This document shows, in pieces, positions 1 to 6,190 of a stretch of 6,466 bases of DNA (within the stretch, counting starts at the first letter, position 1; the number at the start of each line of letters is the position of its first letter). The stretch comes from an uncultured Clostridia bacterium (GTDB lineage Bacteria > Bacillota > Clostridia > Oscillospirales > Acutalibacteraceae): NCBI GenBank assembly GCA_937912175.1, contig CALDOU010000018.1, forward strand, positions 1 through 6,466. Direction: 5' to 3'. Position numbers and translations under genes: made by a program. Under the pieces are notes generated by a model that made no database searches, had not been told where the DNA came from, and worked only from the letters and a program-made list of their open reading frames with translations.

Positions 1-204
1 CATTTCTTCAAAACTTTTATAAAAATGCATATATGTAATTTCGCACAAAACAGACTCATCTTTGCTTTTTAAAAGAAGTTCTTCGCCGATTTTAAACTTT
101 TTTATGTTATTTGATGCTATACGACATTCCGCTTTTTTAATTCCCAAATCTATATACTGTAAAAACGGCAGGTTTTTATTATTGATAATAGGTAATTGGT
201 GCAT
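1..204 (-). CDS. ASCH-domain protein, N-terminal 68 residues (runs off the window)
   Basis: The frame opens with ATG at 204-202 and stays open to base 1, giving 68 residues with no stop; the 3' part lies outside the window. Residues 21-28 read GIKKAECR, which matches the G-x-K-x-x-E-x-R signature of the ASCH superfamily. A strand resembling 'ikvGdel' follows around residues 37-45, and the stretch ending YKSFEEM at 62-68 resembles the 'Y.SFeem' element common in that family. ASCH domains are PUA-like beta-barrels predicted to bind RNA and linked to translation or RNA metabolism; some members act on modified nucleosides. Nothing here fixes the substrate. The start is 12 bases after the murG stop, and its ribosome binding site overlaps that stop, so translation is probably coupled to murG. 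The domain call rests on motif reading by eye; existence of the gene is more certain than its family. Confidence 0.72.
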   Translation of the reverse strand, partial: MHQLPIINNKNLPFLQYIDLGIKKAECRIASNNIKKFKIGEELLLKSKDESVLCEITYMHFYKSFEEM

Positions 205-213
205 AAAATCATA

Positions 214-218
214 TCCTT
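214..218 (-). promoter_or_regulatory. Ribosome binding site of the ASCH gene, overlapping the murG stop
   Basis: On the minus strand AAGGA is followed by 9 bases and then the ATG at 204. Its first two bases are also the last two bases of the murG TAA stop at 219-217. This overlap supports the chosen start and suggests translational coupling. Confidence 0.65.
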
Positions 219-1344
219 ATTTTTGGTTTATAATTTCTTTTATTATTTTATATATTTTTTCACAAGAGTCTGTAATTGCAATTCGTTTTAAATTTTCTGA
301 GTATTTTTTTGCGATTGCTTGATTGTTTTCAAAAATTTTGCAAATTTCATTAAATAATTTTTCTTCTGTTAAATCTTTTTCTTCAATTATACTTGCGGCA
401 TTGGAATTTACTAAAGCCATTGCGTTGTGATATTGGTGATTTTCCGCGACATTAGGCGAAGGAATAAGTATAGCCGGTTTTGCGGAAGCTTGCAATTCAC
501 TGAGGGTTGTAGCGCCGGAACGGCAAATTACAATGTCGGCCGCTGCCATACATTCGGGCATATTTTTTATGTATTCTTTAATGGCATATTTTGTACTTTC
601 GTTTATATTAATATTTTCGTGTTTAAGATTTTCTTCAAAATAATGACCGTTTTTGCCAAAACCATGAATAAAATAAAAATTTGGGTTATTTTTATTTTTT
701 ATGATGATTTGTGACATAACGTTATTGATTGTTTTGGCGCCTAAACTTCCGCCGAATGACAATATAACTGTTTGATTTTCTTTTATACCCAAATTTTTTC
801 TGGCTGTCAGCCGGTCAAAATTAAGTATCTTTTTTCTTACGGGAGTACCTGTAATTTCGGTAGAAATTGATTTTGGAAGATGCTTTTTGGCGTTTTCGTT
901 AATCAGAAGTACTTTTGTTGCTTTTTTAGCCAAAAGCTTTGTGGTAATACCGGGATATGAGTTGGAATCGTGAATTAAAAAAGGAATTTTCATTTTTGCG
1001 GATTCTCTTAAAAATGTACCGCAAACATATCCCCCCGTTCCTACACAGATATCAGGTTGAAATTCTTTCAAAATTTTTCTGGATTCAAAAGATGAAACGA
1101 TAATGTTTTTTAATGTTATTATATTTTTTTTAATTCCGCTGAGATTAAGTTTTCTGGAAAACCCCGAAACCGTAATTCCCTTAAAGTTAAATCCCGCTTC
1201 CGAAACGAGCTTTTCTTCCATTCCGCCTTTTGCTCCAACGTAAATAATTTCGGAATTCGGTTCACGTTCTTTTATGTAATCGGCTAAAGCCAAAGCGGGG
1301 TTAATGTGTCCTGCTGTACCGCCGCCAATAAATACTATTTTCAA
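217..1344 (-). CDS. murG: MurG, UDP-GlcNAc:lipid I N-acetylglucosaminyltransferase
   Basis: MurG adds GlcNAc to lipid I on the inner face of the membrane and so makes lipid II, the substrate of FtsW and the transpeptidase upstream. The 375 residues are close to the usual family length (about 355-375). The N-terminal Rossmann half carries the glycine loop GGGTAGH at residues 7-13 and a second loop GTGGYVCG at 102-109. GTPVR at 166-170 stands where GNPVR is usual. The C-terminal half has the loop FGGSLGA at 197-203, then RSGATTLSE at 275-283 and HQYHNA at 303-308, the UDP-GlcNAc binding region of this GT-B family. The usual HEQN around residue 125 is HDSN here (125-128). The start codon is TTG at 1344-1342, chosen because GGAGG lies 6 bases before it and because the family begins just before the first glycine loop. 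It sits 40 bases after ftsW and is probably in the same transcript. Confidence 0.97.
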   Translation of the reverse strand: MKIVFIGGGTAGHINPALALADYIKEREPNSEIIYVGAKGGMEEKLVSEAGFNFKGITVSGFSRKLNLSGIKKNIITLKNIIVSSFESRKILKEFQPDICVGTGGYVCGTFLRESAKMKIPFLIHDSNSYPGITTKLLAKKATKVLLINENAKKHLPKSISTEITGTPVRKKILNFDRLTARKNLGIKENQTVILSFGGSLGAKTINNVMSQIIIKNKNNPNFYFIHGFGKNGHYFEENLKHENININESTKYAIKEYIKNMPECMAAADIVICRSGATTLSELQASAKPAILIPSPNVAENHQYHNAMALVNSNAASIIEEKDLTEEKLFNEICKIFENNQAIAKKYSENLKRIAITDSCEKIYKIIKEIINQK

Positions 1345-1350
1345 TTTTTT

Positions 1351-1355
1351 CCTCC
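1351..1355 (-). promoter_or_regulatory. Ribosome binding site of murG, supports a TTG start
   Basis: GGAGG on the minus strand is followed by six A residues and then TTG at 1344. No ATG or GTG lies in frame between this site and the first glycine loop, so the site decides for the TTG start. Confidence 0.85.
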
Positions 1356-1384
1356 GTAAAAGTTTTATTTATAAATTTTTTAAA

Positions 1385-2611
1385 TTATGTTTTTTGTAAT
1401 TTTGCCGTTCGTGAAATAGATAAAACTATTCCCATTTGCGCCAAAAGCATTAAAAGCGAAGTTCCCCCATAGCTGAAAAAAGGTAAGCTTATGCCTGTAT
1501 TTGGGATGGTGTTGGTTACCACTGCAATATTTAATATTACCTGTAATCCGACTTGAGCTGTAAGACCTATTCCGAGTAAAGAACCGAATTTATCTTTGGC
1601 TCTTATTGAAATAATCATGCCTCTCCATATAAGCATTGCGAATAAAAGCAATATTATAACCGCTCCGATAAATCCCAGCTCTTCGCATACTACCGAAAAT
1701 ATAAAGTCATTTTGGGGTTCGGGAATATATAGGTATTTTTGTCTTGAGTTTCCCAGTCCAAGTCCCCATAATCCACCTGAACCGATTGCATATAATCCCT
1801 GCCGAGTTTGCCAAGTATCCACTCCGGCGCCGGGAGAAAACGGGTCTAACCAGCCGGATATTCTGTTATTGGCGTAGGTTAGTTTATCCGTAAACACAAC
1901 CAGATATACCAATGCGGAAGCAATGGCGCCTAAAACCATTCCAAACCACTTTAGTTTTACTCCCCCTATAAATAGCATTCCGGCAGCCAATAATACAACT
2001 ATAACCGTACATGAAATATGTGGTTCCAATGCCAAAAGAACTACGGTAGGGGCGAGTATTATAAGATAGGGCAGAATTCCGTATTTAAAAGTTCCCATCC
2101 TTTTAAAATTTAAATTTATAAAATGCGCAAAAGAAACTACTATTGCAAATTTGGTTATTTCCGAAGCTTGAAAGCTGAATGACCCCAATTGTACCCAACG
2201 ATGTACGCCGTTAATTGCAGGCATTATGAGTACCACCAGTAAAAGGAAAAATGATATTATCAAAATAGGCACTGCCCATTTGTGAAGATAATTATAGTTC
2301 ATGTAAGAAATTGCAAACATTGCAATTACTCCTACTATTGCAAAAATAAGTTGATTCCTTATGAAATAAAAGCTGTCTCCCTTATGAAGATAATAAGCAT
2401 TAGGGTAACTTGCCGAAAACATCATTATAAGACCTATTGTTAAAATAGTTAAAACCAAAAATAAAAACGGTAAGTCCATTCCTGACTTTAAAGAAAAGAT
2501 TTTTAGTGTTGAAAAGATATTTTTATTCGATTTTTTATGGATTTTTTTTTCTGAATGAAGTGGATGTGTAGAAGGAGCGACTAACTCTCTTCTTGATTTT
2601 TTTTGTATCAT
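1385..2611 (-). CDS. ftsW: FtsW, SEDS-family peptidoglycan glycosyltransferase of division
   Basis: FtsW is a polytopic membrane protein that polymerises lipid II into glycan strands at the septum together with a class B penicillin-binding protein, which is encoded upstream in this block. From the chosen ATG the product is 408 residues. Residues 1-44 are basic and lack hydrophobic runs, so they are probably a cytoplasmic tail; about ten hydrophobic segments follow. SEDS hallmarks are NGVHRWVQLG at 134-143 followed by FQASEITK at 147-154, NDFIF at 301-305 containing the probable catalytic Asp302, EELG at 310-313, and PFFSYGGTS at 377-385. The frame is also open upstream to a TTG at 2668 inside mraY, but that codon has no ribosome binding site, whereas AAGGAG lies 5 bases before the ATG at 2611. 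RodA or SpoVE is a possible alternative name; the neighbouring mraY, murG and division-type transpeptidase favour FtsW. Confidence 0.95.
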   Translation of the reverse strand: MIQKKSRRELVAPSTHPLHSEKKIHKKSNKNIFSTLKIFSLKSGMDLPFLFLVLTILTIGLIMMFSASYPNAYYLHKGDSFYFIRNQLIFAIVGVIAMFAISYMNYNYLHKWAVPILIISFFLLLVVLIMPAINGVHRWVQLGSFSFQASEITKFAIVVSFAHFINLNFKRMGTFKYGILPYLIILAPTVVLLALEPHISCTVIVVLLAAGMLFIGGVKLKWFGMVLGAIASALVYLVVFTDKLTYANNRISGWLDPFSPGAGVDTWQTRQGLYAIGSGGLWGLGLGNSRQKYLYIPEPQNDFIFSVVCEELGFIGAVIILLLFAMLIWRGMIISIRAKDKFGSLLGIGLTAQVGLQVILNIAVVTNTIPNTGISLPFFSYGGTSLLMLLAQMGIVLSISRTAKLQKT

Positions 2612-2616
2612 AATTG

Positions 2617-2622
2617 CTCCTT
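2617..2622 (-). promoter_or_regulatory. Ribosome binding site of ftsW
   Basis: AAGGAG on the minus strand is followed by 5 bases and the ATG at 2611. It lies in the 37-base gap after the mraY stop, and it places the start of ftsW downstream of mraY instead of overlapping it. Confidence 0.8.
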
Positions 2623-2648
2623 CCGCTTGATTTTGTAACTTGATTTTT

Positions 2649-3692
2649 TTACATTCCGTAAAGAACAATCAGGAATGATAAAATACCCAGTATTACTGTC
2701 GCTAAACTGAAAACGCAGCATATTTTTACTTCGCTCCAACCACACATTTCAAAGTGATGATGTATAGGACTCATTTTAAAAAGGCGTTTTCCGTGAGTGA
2801 ATTTGAAATACAGTACCTGAAGTATAACCGAAAACATTTCTGAAATATAAACAAAAGAAAGAATGATTAAAGGTATGTGTATTCCCATTCCTACGCCCAA
2901 TGCACAAACTATTCCGCCTAAAAACAAGGAACCTGTGTCGCCCATAAATACTTTGGCGGGGTGAAAGTTCCAAAACAAGAACCCTAAACAACCTCCGGCC
3001 AATGCAGCGGCTTCTATGCTCATTCCGAACATGCCTCTGAAATTAGCGATTATCATGAAAAACAAAGCTATAAAAAATGCTACGGAACCGCTTAATCCAT
3101 CAACGCCGTCGGTTAAATTTGCGGCATTGACTATCCCTACAATAATAATTGCAAATATCAGCCAATAAAACAGTCCTAAATCTATATTTCCCCAAAAAGG
3201 AATATTAATAACAGTTAAACTTGAACCACCGTTAAAACTGTTTACAATGTGAAGGGCTAAAAAATAACAGCCTACCGTTCCGAATTGAAGTATTAATTTT
3301 TGCTTTGGGGTTAATCCGGCATTTTTTTTGTTTTTAATTTTTACCCAATCGTCAATTATTCCTATTAATCCATATGCTAGGGCCATTCCTAAACCCGCAA
3401 AAATTTTTGTTAGCATAAGCGGAGTTTCAATTACTTGAAATCCGTTAAGTGCGGAGATTTTGTAATATAGCGGCACGCATATGATTGTTGACAAAATTAT
3501 GCCGATTATGAACATTATGCCGCCCATGGTGGGAGTGCCTTGTTTTGTTTTGTGCCATGATGGTCCGATTTCCAAAATTGTTTGACCATACTTTAATTTA
3601 TGAAGTATGGGTATTAGAATTTTGCCGATAAGAATTGTTGATAAAAACGCTATTACAATAGCCGATATGGTTGTAATGCCATAAATATTCAT
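2649..3692 (-). CDS. mraY: MraY, phospho-N-acetylmuramoyl-pentapeptide transferase
   Basis: MraY transfers phospho-MurNAc-pentapeptide from UDP to undecaprenyl phosphate and makes lipid I, the first membrane-bound intermediate of peptidoglycan synthesis. The 347 residues fall in the usual clostridial range (about 320-360) and contain about ten hydrophobic segments. Family marks are GTPTMGG at 52-58, the DDWVK motif at 114-118 with the conserved Asp114/Asp115 pair that binds Mg2+ and is needed for catalysis, NLTDGVDGL at 192-200 with Asp195 and Asp198, FMGDTGS at 249-255, and the cytoplasmic SPIHHHFE at 308-315. The ATG at 3692 is preceded by GGAGGT with a 9-base spacer, and the predicted protein begins with a membrane segment as expected. 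It ends with TAA, 37 bases before the ftsW ATG, and starts 59 bases after the transpeptidase gene. murF and murD, often found next to it, are not here. Confidence 0.98.
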   Translation of the reverse strand: MNIYGITTISAIVIAFLSTILIGKILIPILHKLKYGQTILEIGPSWHKTKQGTPTMGGIMFIIGIILSTIICVPLYYKISALNGFQVIETPLMLTKIFAGLGMALAYGLIGIIDDWVKIKNKKNAGLTPKQKLILQFGTVGCYFLALHIVNSFNGGSSLTVINIPFWGNIDLGLFYWLIFAIIIVGIVNAANLTDGVDGLSGSVAFFIALFFMIIANFRGMFGMSIEAAALAGGCLGFLFWNFHPAKVFMGDTGSLFLGGIVCALGVGMGIHIPLIILSFVYISEMFSVILQVLYFKFTHGKRLFKMSPIHHHFEMCGWSEVKICCVFSLATVILGILSFLIVLYGM

Positions 3693-3701
3693 GCTTTTTA
3701 T

Positions 3702-3707
3702 ACCTCC
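3702..3707 (-). promoter_or_regulatory. Ribosome binding site of mraY
   Basis: GGAGGT on the minus strand lies 9 bases before the ATG at 3692. It is a near-perfect complement of the 16S rRNA tail. Confidence 0.85.
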
Positions 3708-3751
3708 GTTTTGATATATCTATGATTTTGAAATTACATTTTATGTGTTGC

Positions 3752-5974
3752 CTATGTTATGCGGTCTCTGTGTATAAATCCTACCGTAATTACGGTTCCC
3801 GGGGGTACTTCCGTGCCCTGGGCTATACTTTGTGTTGCTGCGACAACATTGGAATCGCTGAGGTCGTTTCCCGCTATTTTTATATTCAGATTTGAGGATA
3901 TCGCTGTTTTATTTGCTTCAAAAACCGAAAGCCCTATAAGTTTGGGAACTTTTACGGTTTGAGACTTACTGTCTGAATCTGTATATAAAACTATTGTTCC
4001 GTTTTGAGGAATTTGCCCTGAAGGTTCAGGAAGTTGCGAGATTACAGTTTCTCCACTTCCCACTACTACCGGCGTTAAAGATTGGTTTATGGCAATGTTT
4101 TTGGCTTCATTTATGGATTTTCCAAGTACGTCCGGGGCTTTAAAATCAAGTTTCTTCAATTCCTCTTCTGTGTATATTTTTTCGATTCCCATATAAGGCA
4201 AAACGTCTTGCATTATTTTGGCAAATACAGGGGCGGCAACAGCACTTCCGTAATAATAATCACCTTTGGGAGTATCAAAAAACACAAGCATGGCTATTTT
4301 TGGGTCGTCTGCAGGAGCAAATCCGCAAAATGAAGAAATATAATCTTTTTGTCCCGCTTCACTTAATCCTATTTTTTCCGAAGTACCTGTCTTTCCCGCA
4401 ACTCTGTATCCTGCAACATAGGCGTTTTTTGCAGAGCCGTGAGTGGCGTTTTCCAGCATCATTGCCGTTACTCTTTTTGCGGTTTTTTCTGATATTGCTT
4501 TGCGTTTTATTATTGGCTCTATAGTTTTTACAATATTGCCTTCATTATCCAATATTTCTTTTACAACATGCGGTTGAACGACATTTCCGCCGTTTGCTAT
4601 TGTAGCTGCTGCGGTTATCATTTGTATAGGGGTTATTCCGAAATTTTGCCCCATTGATGCAACAGCCAAGTCTGTTTTAGACATTTTTCCGTCAGCATTG
4701 AAGAAAAGGTCACTTGATTCACCCGGTAAATCTATATTGGTTTTACTGTGAAATCCAAAAGCTTTGTAAAAATTAAAGAAGTGTTCCGTACCGATTCTTT
4801 GTCCTACCATAATAAACGCCGGGTTACAAGAATGGCATAGGGATTCCACAAAGTTTTGAGTGCCGTGTCCGCCGCGTTTATGACATCTTATTGTTTGACT
4901 GCCTTCACACACTTGAATTGAACCGTTACAGGTAAATGTGGACTGTTCGTTTACAACATCGAGTTCCAACCCCATTGATGCGGTAACCATTTTAAATACC
5001 GAACCCGGATAATATGTATCACTTACGGCTTTATTTCTCCATTGTTTGCTTAAAGCTTCGTTTTTAGCCTTTGTTTTTTCTTCTTCAGGTAAAGAATTTA
5101 TTCGTGTTTCTTCTTCTTTATCGACAATTTTAAAGGGTTCGTTTGGGTCAAAATCTCCTTTTACCGCCATGCCCAATATTTCTCCGGTTTTTACGTCCAT
5201 TGCGATTGCCGTGGCACGGTTTTTTACCTTGTTGTTAATAACTCCTTCTTCAAGGTTTTTTTCCATTATGCGTTGAATGTTTTCGTCTATGCAAAGTTTT
5301 AAACTATGTCCGGGTTTTGGGTCAACCATTTGTTCATAATCAAAAGGCATTTCCGTGCCGATAGCATTTTTAGCCGTTAAAATTCTTCCGGATTCTCCGC
5401 TCAAGGTTTTGTCGTAGTAAGCTTCTATTCCCGCCAAGCCTTGACTGTCAGCTCCGGTGAAACCTAAAACCGGAGCGGCAAAGCTGCCGTAAGGATAATA
5501 CCTTTTGTAATCTTCGATTAATCTTATTCCGCTTGCAATTTTATTTTTTGTTTTGAATTCTATAATTTTGTCTTTTATATCGCTGTCTACTCTTTTTTTG
5601 ATAATGGTATAACAGGACTTTTTGTTTGCCAGTTCTTTAAGTTTGTCTTTTTCTATATCCAATATATCGTGCATTCCGTTGCAAATAAGTTCTTTTTTTT
5701 CTTCGGAATCAATGTATGCGGGCTCGAGCACTACGGTCCAAACAGTAGCACTTTGAGCCAGCGGTTTCATGTTTCTGTCATAAATTGTTCCTCTTTGAGC
5801 GCTGATTTTAGTATCGTTCATTTGCTGTTCGGAGGCCATTTTTTGAAGAAATTCACCCTCTATAAACTGAAGACTTATTAACCTTATTATTAAAATCGCA
5901 AAACAAAAGAACACTAAAAATCCCATTATGACCAATGAGCGTCGCCACATTCTTACGGTAGTCCCTTTTGACAA
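3752..5974 (-). CDS. Class B penicillin-binding protein with two PASTA domains (SpoVD/FtsI/PBP2x type)
   Basis: This is a D,D-transpeptidase that crosslinks new glycan strands outside the membrane; it is the probable partner of the SEDS protein FtsW. Numbering is from TTG at 5974 (740 residues). A short basic N-terminus leads into one membrane anchor at about 13-35. The non-catalytic dimer domain follows, with RGTIYDR at 61-67. The transpeptidase domain (about 254-592) has all three active-site motifs: S325-V-F-K328 (acylated serine), S382-C-N384, and K528-T-G-T531. Two PASTA domains close the protein, about 611-666 and 674-734; in related proteins these bind muropeptides or beta-lactams and support division. 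A charged insert at about 280-310 lies before the active-site serine. PBP2x-like length and two PASTA domains fit a vegetative division enzyme, but SpoVD of sporulation has the same architecture, so no symbol is given. The start is discussed under findings; a GTG at 5983 is the alternative. Confidence 0.95.
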   Translation of the reverse strand: MSKGTTVRMWRRSLVIMGFLVFFCFAILIIRLISLQFIEGEFLQKMASEQQMNDTKISAQRGTIYDRNMKPLAQSATVWTVVLEPAYIDSEEKKELICNGMHDILDIEKDKLKELANKKSCYTIIKKRVDSDIKDKIIEFKTKNKIASGIRLIEDYKRYYPYGSFAAPVLGFTGADSQGLAGIEAYYDKTLSGESGRILTAKNAIGTEMPFDYEQMVDPKPGHSLKLCIDENIQRIMEKNLEEGVINNKVKNRATAIAMDVKTGEILGMAVKGDFDPNEPFKIVDKEEETRINSLPEEEKTKAKNEALSKQWRNKAVSDTYYPGSVFKMVTASMGLELDVVNEQSTFTCNGSIQVCEGSQTIRCHKRGGHGTQNFVESLCHSCNPAFIMVGQRIGTEHFFNFYKAFGFHSKTNIDLPGESSDLFFNADGKMSKTDLAVASMGQNFGITPIQMITAAATIANGGNVVQPHVVKEILDNEGNIVKTIEPIIKRKAISEKTAKRVTAMMLENATHGSAKNAYVAGYRVAGKTGTSEKIGLSEAGQKDYISSFCGFAPADDPKIAMLVFFDTPKGDYYYGSAVAAPVFAKIMQDVLPYMGIEKIYTEEELKKLDFKAPDVLGKSINEAKNIAINQSLTPVVVGSGETVISQLPEPSGQIPQNGTIVLYTDSDSKSQTVKVPKLIGLSVFEANKTAISSNLNIKIAGNDLSDSNVVAATQSIAQGTEVPPGTVITVGFIHRDRIT

Positions 5975-5982
5975 AGCTTCCA

Positions 5983-5988
5983 CACCTC
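5983..5988 (-). promoter_or_regulatory. Ribosome binding site of the penicillin-binding protein gene, favours a TTG start
   Basis: GAGGTG on the minus strand is followed by 8 bases and the TTG at 5974. The in-frame GTG at 5983 overlaps this site, so a ribosome bound here could hardly start at that GTG. Confidence 0.65.
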
Positions 5989-6043
5989 ATATATTTTAAA
6001 TTGCTTATTTTTTTTACTTTTAAATATCTAATACAGTACCTAC

Positions 6044-6072
6044 ATTTTAATACTTATTTTAATTTTAAACAA
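6044..6072 (-). promoter_or_regulatory. Candidate promoter of the penicillin-binding protein-mraY-ftsW-murG block
   Basis: On the minus strand TTGTTT (6072-6067) is followed by a 17-base spacer and TAAAAT (6049-6044). The -10 box matches the sigma-A consensus at 5 of 6 positions and the -35 box only at 3 of 6. In sequence this AT-rich such matches arise by chance, so the call is weak. A start of transcription here would give a leader of about 65 bases. Confidence 0.35.
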
Positions 6073-6091
6073 GTTAGTACTTGAATTTAAA
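6064..6091. repeat. Imperfect inverted repeat in the divergent intergenic region
   Basis: The left arm TTTAAACAAGT (6064-6074) and the right arm ACTTGAATTTAAA (6079-6091) are complementary over 11 pairs if two A residues (6084-6085) bulge out; the loop is TAGT. No T-run follows on either strand, so it does not look like a terminator. It overlaps the candidate leftward -35 box and lies about 40 bases before the rightward one, so it could be an operator. Chance is possible in AT-rich DNA. Confidence 0.4.
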
Positions 6092-6129
6092 AAACAGCAA
6101 AAATCAAACATTTTGAACAAAAAATATTA

Positions 6130-6158
6130 TTGACACCAAATAAAAAAAGCAGTAATAT
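6130..6158 (+). promoter_or_regulatory. Probable sigma-A promoter of the divergent unknown gene
   Basis: A perfect -35 box TTGACA (6130-6135) is separated by 17 bases from TAATAT (6153-6158), which matches the -10 consensus at 4 of 6 positions. A perfect TATAAT occurs at 6158-6163, but its 22-base spacing from the same -35 is too long. Either way transcription would begin near 6165-6170, giving a leader of about 20-25 bases before the ATG at 6191. Confidence 0.65.
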
Positions 6159-6177
6159 ATAATTGTAAAAATAAATG

Positions 6178-6183
6178 AGGAGG
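6178..6183 (+). promoter_or_regulatory. Very strong ribosome binding site of the divergent unknown gene
   Basis: AGGAGG sits inside the longer purine run GAGGAGGAGA (6177-6186), 7 bases before the ATG at 6191. Together with the promoter it predicts a well expressed gene. Confidence 0.85.
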
Positions 6184-6190
6184 AGATTTT

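Noticed and set aside
62..322. Open frame on the plus strand at the left edge.
   Set aside because: It runs antisense across the end of murG and the ASCH gene, has no ribosome binding site and shows no recognisable protein character.
427..714. Plus-strand open frame inside murG.
   Set aside because: It is an antisense shadow of the conserved C-terminal half of murG, with no expression signals.
2776..2991. Second minus-strand open frame inside mraY.
   Set aside because: It lies in another frame across the conserved MGDTGS to HHH part of mraY, so the mraY frame explains the sequence.
3693..3751. Possible terminator or separate promoter between the penicillin-binding protein gene and mraY.
   Set aside because: I see no stable hairpin with a T-run and no convincing -35/-10 pair, only the mraY ribosome binding site.
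3759..5881. Several plus-strand open frames of 67-83 residues within the penicillin-binding protein gene.
   Set aside because: All are antisense to a continuous and well conserved transpeptidase with all active-site motifs.
6158..6163. Perfect TATAAT box upstream of the divergent gene.
   Set aside because: Its spacing from TTGACA is 22 bases and no other -35 box stands 16-18 bases before it; TAATAT at 6153 with a 17-base spacer is preferred.
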